NCBI RefSeq assembly: GCF_023065955.2
Contig: NW_026622930.1
Coordinates: 24,405,449 to 24,469,448 of the forward strand
Source: Ursus arctos
Taxonomy: Eukaryota > Chordata > Mammalia > Carnivora > Ursidae
DNA: 64,000 nucleotides
Direction: 5' to 3'
Within the stretch, counting starts at the first letter, position 1. Every line of letters starts with the position of its first letter. The position numbers and the translations under genes were made by a program. The notes under the pieces are model-generated. The model did no database searches, was not told the origin of the DNA, and saw only the letters and a program-made list of their open reading frames with translations. This document shows, piece by piece, positions 32,791-43,900 of the stretch.

Positions 32791-33400
32791 CCTCAGACCG
32801 TGCGGTGGCACACGGCGCCCAGGCTGGGAGGCTCCCTGCCACTAATGTCATGAGAGACCTGGGCAATCATTCTCCTTCTCTGAGCCTTACTTTCCTCACG
32901 TGTCTGCACTAGAGAGTAGACAACCGTCCAGTCCTAAATCTGGCAGGGCGTGAGACTCACCGGAGACTCCCAGGCTGAGAAGCTTTAAAGACACACGATT
33001 CCCGGGGCCCCGCTATTACCCCGGGTCAGCGGTGTGGCCCCAGGCCTGTCTCGGGTGACTGACGAACCAGGCAGACACCTGCCCCTGTGTCCCCATCTGG
33101 GCGTCCCTGGCAAGAGCAGTTTTCTGAGGAACCTTCCAGCCCTAAGTGTAGGAGGAAAGCTCCCGAGGACAGCACATGAGCACGGGGTAGCTGGCTGCAG
33201 TTTCTGTTGTTAGAACAGAACAAGTTAAGTGCAGGGGGCTCGTGTGGTGCCTTCTCAATGGTGTGAAAGCAATGGGGCTGATCTACACAACAGTGCCCGT
33301 GATGCACAGAACATCCTAGAACGGAGAGTAGGAGCCGTTGTCTCTGAGGTGGGGCCCTGGGGCTGGTGGGCTGCACCTACCCTTCCTATTGTCTACTCTG
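32791..33400. other. Intergenic sequence
   Basis: The stretch 32940-33010 (ggcgtgagactcaccggaga) may be a MER5-like scrap. No gene is seen. Confidence 0.4.
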
Positions 33401-33411
33401 CATAGGTTTTG

Positions 33412-33631
33412 AATTTTTTTTTTAAAGATTTATTTATTTATTTTAGAGAGAGAGTGTGTGTGTGAGAGCCGGGGGGAGAGGCCAAAGGAGAGGGAGAGAG
33501 AAAATCTCAAGCCGACTCTCTGCTGAGTACGGAGCCCCACGCAGGCCGATCTCGATCTCACCACCCTGATATCATGACCTGAGTGAAATCAAGAGTCAGA
33601 CACTTAACCGACTGAGCCACCAGGGAGCCCC
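33412..33631 (-). mobile_element. SINEC of an older subtype
   Basis: taaagatttatttatttatt, ttttagagagagagtgtgtg and atcatgacctgagtgaaatc mark it. The flanks ataggttttgaattttt and gtaggttttcagtttttt are a diverged duplication. Confidence 0.9.
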
Positions 33632-33639
33632 TGTAGGTT

Positions 33640-35365
33640 TTCAGTTTTTTACCTTCTGCATGTATAACTTAAAAAAAATCAATTGTTTTAAAACAGAGAG
33701 AAAAATGCTCTGGTGCTTGGAAATAAACATGGAAAAAAGAGAAAGGGGTTTCTTTGCTCCTCCCTTTCCCCACATGGCCAACCCCGTCGGCAGTTCCCCG
33801 GCGCGTCTATCGGCCTCCTGCAGCGCCCAGTGCCCATCAGGGTGGGGTGCTAAGGGTGGAGGTGGGCTCGGCACCCCCAGAGCCTGGAAGCTAGGGCTGG
33901 CGGATTCAGGGCACAAGCTGTCACGAGTCGACAGCAGAGGCTGAAAGCTGGCCACACAAGGCAACACACAGAGGCGCCTGGAGGAGTTGTGTGCTTAATT
34001 TCATAGCACAAAGCCTTGCCCTCGATTTTTTTTTTTTTAATTAGCTAAATTGCCAAATGAGTAGTGGAGACAGAAACCCCCACAGGTTCCAGGGGAGCAG
34101 AGAGGGCTGTGAATGGGTGGCAGGGAGGGCTTGGCAGGGGATGGGAGGGCAGGGGTGAAGTTCTGAGCTGGGCAGCTGACAGCTGAGGTCGGGGCGGGGG
34201 CGGGCGGGGAGCTGACCAGGGTCAGGTGTGGCGCTGGGTCGTGGGAATGGGGCGTTTTGCGCCTCCTGGGCACCAGCTCTCTAAGTGACACATATTAACA
34301 TAATATGTTGACGTGAGGGTTTCTAAGACCAAGATGAAAAAGCATCTGGAGTGGAGCTTCTCCAGCTCTCTGCGGTCAAGGGCTGATTGTTTTCTTAATG
34401 TCCTGTCAATGACGGGCCATTTCTTTTGTGAAATATAACACAAGAGAATTGCTGGAAAAAAAGGAAATGAGCAAAGGACATAACATACAAGCCAAATTTT
34501 TTTTTTTATTAGATTCAAGGGACATAAAACAACTCTGTCGAGTTGCTATGAAAGTATCTAAATGCTTGGGGACAAGTCCAGTACTTATCTCATCCTGGAT
34601 CTGAGCAGGCAGCTTGCACAGGGGGCTGGACCACACTTCGAGCAGCCCTGCTCCAGAGGGAGCCTCTGTGAGCAAGACGGTGAGAGCTTCAGAGGAGATG
34701 ATGGCCAAAGAGTGGGGCCTTGAGCACTGCGTCCCACCCACCCCCTTCCTGGCCCCCACCCCTTCTGGGCTTCTCCCACATCCTGGTCGGGGACACTCCT
34801 GGGAGGAGAAGGCCCTGGGGAGGCAGGCAGGCCAAGCTGGGATCAGTGGTGTCCTGGCATGTTCATTCATCAGAAGGCCTACATATTGTGTTATTTAAGT
34901 GCTTGTTCAACATTTGTTTGGAGGAGAGGCTGAGCGCTGCCTGGGGCGCAGAGCTGGAGGATGGGAGGCTGGCGGATGTTCCAGATTCTCCCTGACTCTC
35001 CTAGGTAGTCTGGCCCTGCTCCAGTTGCTGACCCCTCTTCCCCCACACACGCCCTGCCAGTGACCAGACCATCCTCTTTGGAAGGAAGCTCAGTAAACAG
35101 CCCTGGCTGGAGTATATTCCTCGGTGAAAGTCTCTCCCTACCCCTATAGGCAGTTTCTCGCCGTGGGTCCCATGCGCTCCTGAGGAAGGCCTCCAGCCCC
35201 TCCGGGAAAGGTGCTGGAGAAAGCGGCTCTCTTAGTCCTGTTAGGACCGGCGATGGTTTAACACCCAGCGTGTGAGCCTCCTCCTGGCTTAGTATCTGGA
35301 CAGCTGCCCAGCAGACCTCCCTTAATGAGCTCTGTGAGGGAGCAGGTTATTAACCTGTTTCCCTG
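33640..35365. other. Intergenic unique sequence
   Basis: A G-rich patch (gcgggggcgggcgggg) is near 34193-34210, and a conserved-looking AT-balanced island is at 34255-34600. No gene. Confidence 0.4.
34255..34600. promoter_or_regulatory. Conserved-looking noncoding island
   Basis: Repeat-free and base-balanced between GC-rich flanks, with TATTAACATAATATG, CTGATTGTTTTCTTAATG and CATTTCTTTTGTGAAATATAA words. Regulatory role is inference from texture only. Confidence 0.3.
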
Positions 35366-35369
35366 CTGC

Positions 35370-35590
35370 GATGGGGCAATGGTAGTAAGAATAAAAATAA
35401 CTACCCTCTCCGACTCGGAGCCGGGCACCGGGCTCAGCACCTTACGTGCGCAATCTCCTCTCAGTCTCTCAGCCCTGGGAGGGTGTGTGTGGGCCCTGCT
35501 CCCATTCTATAGATGAGCAGACTGTGGCTCAAAGGTTTAAGCAACTGCTGAGGTCACACAGGTGGAGCTGGGAGAGACAGGGAAAGCTGA
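35370..35590 (-). repeat. MIR-type SINE fragment
   Basis: Reversed MIR landmarks: cgggcaccgggctcagcacc, ctcccattctatagatgagc, agactgtggctcaaaggttt and tgctgaggtcacacaggtgg. Confidence 0.8.
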
Positions 35591-37205
35591 GTCCGTCCTG
35601 CTCTGAGCCCACGTTCTGCACCAGGGCGTGGGGTCCTCGAACAAGTGGTGGGGAAGAAAAGCCCAGAGTGGGACCTAGGTGTTTGTCTGAAAGGAGCCGA
35701 GGCCAGTGAAGGGTACAGAAAGCTGAGTGGCGGGAGGGCTGGGGCAGCTGCTTCCGGGCTGTGGGGAGGGGGCGGGGCTGAGAGCAACCTGCAGCTTCTC
35801 CATCCCCTTGGAAGAGGACAGGGGCAGCCCTCAGCTCTCCTGCCACACTTCACACTCTGGCTCTGGGCTCAGGGGACGCTGGCAGATGCCCACGGCTCAG
35901 CCCAGCTTCTGCGGTGCTTTCCACTTGGCCCTCTCGCAGGGCTATGAGGTGCCAGGCAGGGGCCAGCTGGTGACTTTACCCTGGGACACTCCACGGCAGT
36001 CCTGCTGCAAGATGATGAATTGACTTGGGGCCTTTTTAAAGGTTAAAAAAGGAAATGCTTTGGGGGCTATGATCAGGCAAGACTAATGACCCCTTCCTTG
36101 GCCCCTTTTCCCAGCAAGACTCCGGAGAGAGAAGTTCTTCGGGTCAGCGGGAAAGAAGGCAGCTGCACTAAGACAGCCACCATCTGGCTGGGCATGGGGT
36201 GGGGCGCTCTGCCTGGACCTTCTCGCGTCTTCCTAGCGTCACTGAATCCTTAGCAGGGCAGACACTAGAAGCCGCTCTTAGGTTTGGATCAAAGTAGAGG
36301 GCCCGGTGCTCTGCTTTCTGGCTGTAGCTCTGGGAGGTCCAGCAGCCCCAGAGATTTAGTGACAGCTTCACGGGGTCCTGGGAAGCTTTACCGGGAGTCC
36401 CCACCCGCCCCGTATGAGACACACCCCAAGGTTTTTCTGCGTGAACAAGGATCATACAAAGGTGAGGCTAAGAGCTGGAGGGCCCTGATGAGGGAGACAG
36501 GCCACGGGGATGGAGCCCGAGTCCACACGGGGCAGATCCTACACTGAGCCATGAGCCCCAAAACACCAACCCTGGGGAATCAGCCCCAGAGAGGAGGAGA
36601 ATAGGAGGGAAATCCTGATTTTAATGGAGTTTAAACAAGAAACAACTTAGATGTCATTGCAGTGACTAAGTTTATCCGGAAGTTATCAGATTAAATGTGA
36701 TCTGAGATAATATGGGGGCGAATGTAGCTTAGGATAAAAATTAAGCTGAATAATGAGAAAAAGAAAACTTACATGGTTGCGTGTCAAAGCGTTAGGGATG
36801 TGGAATAATGTCCCTGGAAAACTGAGGCCAGCCTTCCCCAGGAATCCCGGAGGCTGAGCTCTCCCCCATCAGCCCCAGGACAGCAGTCCTGGCCTCCCTG
36901 TGGATAATCAGAAGCAAAGGGGCCTTCTGAGGTGATTGCCCCATGGTTGTTTCCTGCAAGGTGTAGGGGAGCCTCTCTGGCCCCCAGGGGAAGTAGAGAG
37001 CGACAAGCCCATGGGCAATGCTGCGGTAAACAGTCCCTCGGTAACACACACCTCATGGCAGATCCCGGGGAGAAACTTCACGCATCACTACGCTTCAGAA
37101 CCTCGTTAAGATGCCACGTCAGCTCGATATGCACAAATCGTGGGCGTCACGGGCAATCTGTGGGTTCTAAAGCATAATCGACAAATGCCTCACGGGAACC
37201 CACCG
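35591..37205. other. Intergenic unique sequence
   Basis: GC-rich at first. An AT-richer island at 36590-36790 (TTTAATGGAGTTTAAACAAG, GATTAAATGTGATCTGAGA, AATTAAGCTGAATAATGAG) looks like a possible conserved element. No gene. Confidence 0.35.
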
Positions 37206-37209
37206 CTCA

Positions 37210-37330
37210 CTTGAGGACGGTGGGCAGCATTTACTCCTCACCATGACCTGTGAGGTCCCGTTTCACAGATGAAGAAACAGGCTCAGTGAAGTCAAGGTCA
37301 CAGAAACCAGTGAGTGGCTGAGTCAGAATT
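37210..37330 (-). repeat. MIR-type SINE fragment
   Basis: ccgtttcacagatgaagaaa, caggctcagtgaagtcaagg and tcacagaaaccagtgagtgg. Confidence 0.65.
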
Positions 37331-37900
37331 TATGCCCTGTTTGGTCTGTACCCTTCCTCCTCCCTCAGCTCCCTCACTAGGGGCCAGAGGTCCCTGCCCA
37401 GGCCCTCTGTGCCCTCGTTTTCGGGAGGTCTGTAGGCTCACCCCCTCTCCGACGTGTCTGCACCCTGCTGAATCACAGAGCTTGAAGGGACCCCCCATGC
37501 TGAGCTGAGTCACCCCGCCTTGGGGCGCCCTCCAGCATCCGGACAGCAGCGGAGCCCACACGGTCTCACTCTGCACCCCTCAGAAGCCACATGGGGGCAC
37601 CAGGACTGGCAAGAGTTGAAAACACCCGTTTTGTCGGCTGTTTCCAGGCTGAACACAAAAAGCTGCTCCTGGCCACAGAGAAAGGAAGGCTGGGGCTCAG
37701 ATCATGCGTTGGTTAGTGACCTGGCCAGGTATCCAGAGCTAAAGGCTGGTCCCTATCATTTGATTGCTCTCATCCCCTCCCCCACCACAGGCAAATGGGT
37801 GCCAATTGTACCTGGCAAGCCAGGGGCTCAGGTCACAGAGAGGGAGGGAAGTGTGGTGCTTACCCTCCCAAGAGACCTGTTCTAAAGGGCGAGGTGGGGA

Positions 37901-38100
37901 GGGGCGCCTGGGTGGCTCAGTCGGTTAAGTGTCTGCCTTCGGCTCGGGTCATGATTCCGGGGGTCCTGGGATCAAGCCCAGCATCGGGGTCCCTGCTCAG
38001 TGAGGGGCCTGCTTCTCCCTCTCCCTCTGCTGCTCCCCCTGCTTGTGCTCTCTCTCCCTGTTAAATAAATAAATAAATAAAATCTTAAAAATAAATAAAT
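37901..38100 (+). mobile_element. SINEC, plus orientation, with A-rich tail
   Basis: It reads ggggcgcctgggtggctcag, tcggttaagtgtctgccttc, ... ctgcttgtgctctctctccc and a (TAAA)n tail. The duplication AAAGGGCGAGG is at 37884-37894 and 38101-38111, with a 6-bp remnant before the SINE head. Confidence 0.96.
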
Positions 38101-38439
38101 AAAGGGCGAGGGAGCTCTTTTACCCTTGGCTCCTCTGGCTAACACGTAACTGGTACAGCAGTGAAATGCTTGCATTCCAGTTGGTAACTAACTGCCCACC
38201 CCCCCAACTCCAAACCCTCCCACTACTGTCCCAGTCACTCTCCCTGGGAACCTGAGGACCTCTCCCAGATCCCACTACTATAGGGATGTCTCTGCGACCT
38301 CCAGGACCTTGACCCTGTGCCAAGGACAATGCCTATGCTGAGTGCTGAGGCTGCGCTGTTGAGATTGTTAAAATATTTAAGTATCACCCTTGTAGGATCC
38401 ATTGTCTGCGTTGAGGAAACACCATTTTGAGCGAAGTTA

Positions 38440-38580
38440 GGGACTCTGACTTTTAAGCTCTGTCGCCGGTCAGCCATGTGACCTTGGACTACACACAGTC
38501 CTTCTCCTCTCTGGGTCTCAGTTTCTCTATCTGTAAAGCGAGGACACTGGACAGGGGAGCTCTAAAGGCTTTGATAGAAC
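38440..38580 (+). repeat. MIR-type SINE fragment
   Basis: cagccatgtgaccttggact, ctctgggtctcagtttctct and atctgtaaagcgaggacact. Confidence 0.75.
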
Positions 38581-41340
38581 CCTGTGATTCCATCTTCTCT
38601 CCAAAGCATGTGTGTACGTGTGTGTTGGGGGGGTGGGGGGTGGCAAATCCCCAGTTTCCTCGCCACCAAGCCTCATCTCCAAGAGTGACAAGGCCTGCTG
38701 CCTTCCATACCTTGAAGCTTTAAAACGAGGTGACCTGTGGTTTGATGGTCCCTGAGCCCCTTTCTATGTCTCCTCCCCGCTTTAACCCTGGGCAATTCAG
38801 CATGGGCCTCAGATCCTCCGTGTGCCCCGCAGGCTTCCCCAGCAGAGCAGCTCTGCTTCCTCACTGTCATCTACCTTCTCCCCCAACACCCGTCCCAGGC
38901 TCAGCCCTGCCTGATCCCTGCTTGGGAGGCCCCAGGAGCACAAAGACCAGAGGATCCCAAAGTGCAGGCTCAGATGAGGGTGGGACCAGAGGGCCGTGAC
39001 CAACATGAGGAGTGCTGGTGTGTGGCAGCGGGAGGGGAAGGGATTGGAGGGGAGGAGGCGGCCTCTTCCCCCACCCGGCTGAGCGGACTGTCCTGGGGTG
39101 CTGGCAGAGACGGAACTTCTAGCTCCCCTGTTTCCTGAGAAACAGGAAAGCCAGGTGGTCCTGCCCTCACCTTTGCATCACAAGGCCCAAGTCCCATGGG
39201 CCAGGAGGCAATGGGCTTTCCTGTGGGAGAAGGTGGCAAATTATGTCTGGCCCTGTCAGGGGAGTGGATCTGTGATTTGCACCCAGGGAGCAAGGGAGCC
39301 CTAACAGATGAATTCCTGTGGATGTGGGAGCTTTCCCCACTCAAAGGGAATGCTGCTGCTCTGTGGGTTAGCTGCACTACGTGGGTTGTACAATGCAGAT
39401 CCCTGGGGCTTCAGACGAAGGAGAAGGGCTTATTCCTGCACTTTTCACAGGCTCCCCTCCCCCTCTGATTCCGATGCACACCAAGGTTTGAGAACTTTGG
39501 AGAAAGCGAACATGTGCTCTAAAAAGCTTTCCAACCTTCTCCCCTAGGACATCCAGAGGTCTGCCTTTGCAGCTACAATCTGGAATTCTCTAATCTTGCA
39601 GAGTCCACAGAGCCTGTTACCTCCTGCTTCCCTCTCAGCTCAGGGAGGACCCCGGCTGCTCAGCAACGCCGGTTCCAACTGTGGCCTCACACCCCAGCGC
39701 TGAGTCCGGCAGGGCCAGCCCGTGCCAGCTCCTCCTGGTCCCATCCGCGGGAGTCGCGCGGTCCTCACTACAACCTCACGGTGCCCTGCTTCTCATGGTA
39801 CGTAGGGTTGGCTTCGCGTCCGTGTTCCTTTGGAATTCCCATCTGGTCTTCTCCAGGGGTGATTAGAAGCTGCCTCGAGGAAGATTCCTAACCCTGGTGG
39901 CATGTACCCCCGGGAAGTTCGGGGATGGTCCACGGAGGGTCAGCAGACCCCCTGAAATTGCATGCAAAATTGGGGGAGGGTCACAGAGTGACCCTCATTT
40001 TTCTGGGGCAAATGCATAGTTTTCATCAGATTCTCAAAAGCGTCTGTGTCCCAGAACATATTAAGAGACTCGTTAAGGACAGGGACTTTCTCCTGGACAA
40101 CTCTGTGCTCCCCGAGGTGCCCCTCGCCGTGGAGTTCCTCGTAGGACACATGTAATCATGACGTTCGCTGGGTTCGTTTCTGGAGGGGTGATGTTCTCCA
40201 CCGTCTCGATGCGCTGAGACAGGAAGGGCCATCGCCATGCGAAGAAGAGAGCAGAACTCTTTTTCTTTTCGAAATATCTCTAAGTCATCTCGGAGAGTAA
40301 ACACACCACACCTGGGCTTTCCCCCAAGATGGGAAGGTGTGGGGAGCGGGGGGACAAGAAAGAGGCCCATGGCCAGGTCTCCCATTTCATTTATGGAAAG
40401 AAGGGGAAATCTGCCAACCTTACGGCTCGTGTTTTGCACTCACTTTTCACCCTGCGCAGCAGCGGATGTTGTCATTGTCTCTAGAAGCTGCTATGTATAG
40501 AAGGGTATACTACACGGGGGAGACTGGAACACGGACAGAGAGGGGTAGAGGGCATCTGTCATGTGGGCTTCCACGTGGGTCATGTTTGAGACGGGGGACG
40601 AATATGAAATGTCTTGGGCGCTGAAGGATCAAGGACTGGAGCCCTTGTGTGAATGGATGGAGGGGTGTGCGGCCCGGGCAGGGGGAGGGGTCTGGCTGAG
40701 CTGGTAGGCATGTAGCAGGGTCCCAGCTTCAGCCCAAGACATGTCTGTGCAGGAAGGCCTTCTAGAAATCTGTTTGCAGGAGCAGTGGAGGGGTGTGTCG
40801 GATTTGACTCATCTCCAGGGAGAGGGGCAGTCCCCGTATGATAGGACCTAGAGGCGTCTAGGGCTAGGGGTCATTCTGGGTGCCACCAGCGAGTGTGGCG
40901 AGGATTCCTCTCACACTTGAGCCATGTGGAAACCTGAGGCAGACATAGAGGGGTGTGGAAAATTACAACAGGAAGAATTCACTTATTAAAAACGGTTTGT
41001 GTCCCTAGGAGCACAAGGAGTCCTGTTTCGGGGGCTTTGACAGAGCAAGGCACAGCAAGGAGAGACTATCCCCCCTGCAACCGGCTGTGTGGACAGCCGC
41101 ATGATTGTGACTGCCGGTGGGGCAGTGTCCCTCAGAACCAGGACAGAACAAGTGTCAAGAGTGCCCACAGAGTTAACCCACAAGTGCCACACGGTGACGA
41201 ACTGGCCTGGTCTGCAAATGAATGCAAGATGGCCAGAAGTTTCCAGAAGTTGTTAGGGGGCACTTTGCAGAGGCCTTGGGTTCTGCATTAGTGACTAGAA
41301 GTGCGTATCAGGAAGACCAGGTGACAGGTGGGAGTGGTCA
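38581..41340. other. Intergenic, unique and worn repeats
   Basis: The stretch 39450-39515 (tgattccgatgcacaccaag, gtttgagaactttgg) looks like a MER5-type end. The stretch 39905-40080 (ccccctgaaattgcatgcaa, tttttctggggcaaatgcat, agttttcatcagattctcaa) looks like another old DNA-transposon relic. No gene is seen. Confidence 0.4.
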
Positions 41341-41345
41341 GCAGG

Positions 41346-41348
<3 letters not shown>

Positions 41349-41391
<43 letters not shown>
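41349..41391. repeat. GT microsatellite
   Basis: An uninterrupted (GT)n of about 43 bp. Confidence 0.97.
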
Positions 41392-41393
<2 letters not shown>

Positions 41394-43735
41394 ATCAGAT
41401 GTGTAGAGCTCATGGCTGGAGGTCTGAGACCAAGGGTCAGGCCTCAGGCAGGAACAGAGGCCAAACCAGGAGATGTGCACAATTAGGGGGTAGATCAGCT
41501 TAGGGGAAACTGAGTCAGGGAGCTATATGAGGCCTCTGAGAAGCAGGGGACGTGCGGCGGGGGAGGTCAGAGGCTAGGCCATGATGGCAGAGGGTGGTCT
41601 GGCCAGGCGGGAAGAGCTGGCAGAGTTATTTTCTGGGCTAACCAGAGGACTGTGCTTTGCGTTCAGACCCTCAAAGGCCCTGGGGATATGGAGGTTCGTT
41701 CACGGGACCCCATTCATTGTTAAAGGAGATGAATGAAGATTTCTGTTCCACAGGCAGCTCGTGCAGATTTGCTATACCTGGGAGGAGTCAAAGTACCTTT
41801 GGATTCTTTCAACAATGGAAGGAATTCCAATCAGGCCTCCAGGGAGGGAAACTCAGGCTCCTCCGTGTTGGTGATCAGAGCTGCAGCTGGGCCTGGGGAG
41901 CTCTTGCGAGGACGCGTTCACATCCCCTCTAGCTTGATAACACCAAGTCTGAGAACCAGGCCTGGAGCGGGCACTGGGCAGTTGGAACGTGGGGGATGTA
42001 GCTGGGTTGGGGGGCAGAGTTATACCACGGAAAGGGGCAGGACCTGTTGACTGAGGACTTCCCTACAGCCAGCCACCCTTCCCCCATCATCCTTATTGAG
42101 GTCTGTGTTCACAGGGCCCCCAGCAGGGGGCTGTTAACTCTCCCCTTACAGGTGGGGGGGGTGTCAAGTGTTTGGCCCAAGGCCCTGAGGTCAGCAAGTG
42201 GCCAAGCTGAGATCTGAGTCCAGAGCTTTCCTTGGCCTGTCCAAGGAGGGCCCCCAAGAAGCTGGTAGCAGGAGCCTTGCTCTGCCCAGACACTTAGCTG
42301 TCGACCTCACCCAGCATGTGGGTGCCTCAGCTTCCCTGTCTGCGAAATGGGAGGGCAGCCCCCCAGGGAGCCACAGGGCCAGCCTGAGCCTGGAGAAGGA
42401 AGGGGGAAGAAGGTGGAGACTGGCGTGTGGTTGTGAGCCTTGGGACCCAGGCCCAAGGCAGGAAAGCCTGTCCAGGACATGAGTCTGAAATGGGTAAGTT
42501 CACCTACCCTTCTGCCTGTCCTTCCTCCCTTGCAAAAGCAAGTCTTCACCACGAATGTCACTGAAGACCTCCCTCGCCCTCTTGGGGTTTTACTTGAGGC
42601 TGGCCCAGCACAAACTTCCCCCAAGTGTGAAGGATGAAAGCCTGATGTGAGGCCCGCCCCTCTCCTGCCCTCTCCCGGCCTCCCAGGGCAGTTTGCATTT
42701 TCATGGGAGGGGATTAGCAGCCTGGGATCCGGGGAGATGCCAAGGAGGGAGTCTCCAGTGGCCCAGATCTCGGCCTCAGGGACAGAAGGTGGGGGTGTTG
42801 AGACAGGCCCTGCCCTGGCTCCTGCCTAGCCTGGCCAGTCTTGCCAGGGAGGGCAGACTTCCCTGGGCCTGGCTTCTGAGAGCCAGGCCAGGCTCCAGGC
42901 TGGGCCCTAAGCAGATCCCTGAGTCTCCCTCATTCCCCCCACAACACACCCAGGGTTGGGCTCCCTTTCCACCTTCTTCCGGGGACCCTGGATTCTCCCC
43001 AGCCCTGGCCCAGGACCCAGGGCTGCTCCCCTCCTGCCAGCTCTTTCCCGGCACCATCTGACCCTGGACCGGCTGTGAGTGAGGTGGGGAGGCTGCAGGA
43101 GCTGCTGGCCAGCCTCTGGGAGGTGGAAACTAGCAGTCTGCCTGGACCGAGCTGGCAGGCTCAGGCTGGGGGCGGGGGGAGGGGGGGGCGGGCGGCAAGG
43201 TGCGCAGGCCCCGGCAGCATTCTGGAGGAATTTCTGAATTACTTTCTGGCTGGAGACCAGAGGCTGGAGCAGGCCTGGGCTGGCCCAGCTGGCTGAGGAC
43301 CTTGAGGAGTCTTTCTCCTGGCTCTGGGGCCTAACCACCTCCCACCTCTTCCCCCCACTCCCTTCTGCCTGCCTGCCTCACCCCTGAAGCCTCCTGCAAT
43401 GGCGAGTGCCAGCTGAGGGGTTCACCCGTGTTCCCCACGACCCCATTTGTGGAAGAGGCAGCCAGGGCCTAAGGAGGAGGGGCTGGTCTTCCCCTGGCCC
43501 TTGCCCTTCCTTCTTCTTGGCCTTTTGGGCGACCTGCTGAAGTCAGGACTGCTCTTGATCTCTCCGCTCTTCTGAAAACGCACATTCCATCTGTCCAAGA
43601 GAGGAGGCCGCTCTAGTTTCCGTGTCTTCATTGAGTTGTTGGGGAGAGGATGGTGGGGTGGCTGTCCCCATACCCTCCAATGCGGTTTCCCAGATGGGAA
43701 GGTCCTTTGTGTATAAACGTCTTCTCCCTCAGACA
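41392..43735. other. Intergenic, GC-rich unique sequence
   Basis: The stretch 41490-41640 has L2-like words. A strong G-run cluster (gggggcggggggaggggggg) is near 43166-43192. Frames around 42690-43340 are open on both strands but lack coding landmarks. Confidence 0.4.
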
Positions 43736-43900
43736 GGACCAGCTATGTAATTTGCAGGGCCCTTTGTTAAAAAATAACCAAGAGTTTTAAGACAATGACA
43801 AGAGACCATGAAACCAAGCCCCAGGCCCTTCTGAGTACGGGGCCCCGTGCGACCGCACACGTTGCACCCATAAAACCAGCCCCGCTCCCAGAACACCCTT
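43735..43900 (+). mobile_element. Ancient interspersed repeat, family not assigned
   Basis: agctatgtaatttgcagggc, cctttgttaaaaaataacca and ggcccttctgagtacggggc resemble an abundant old mammalian repeat that I cannot name. Confidence 0.45.
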
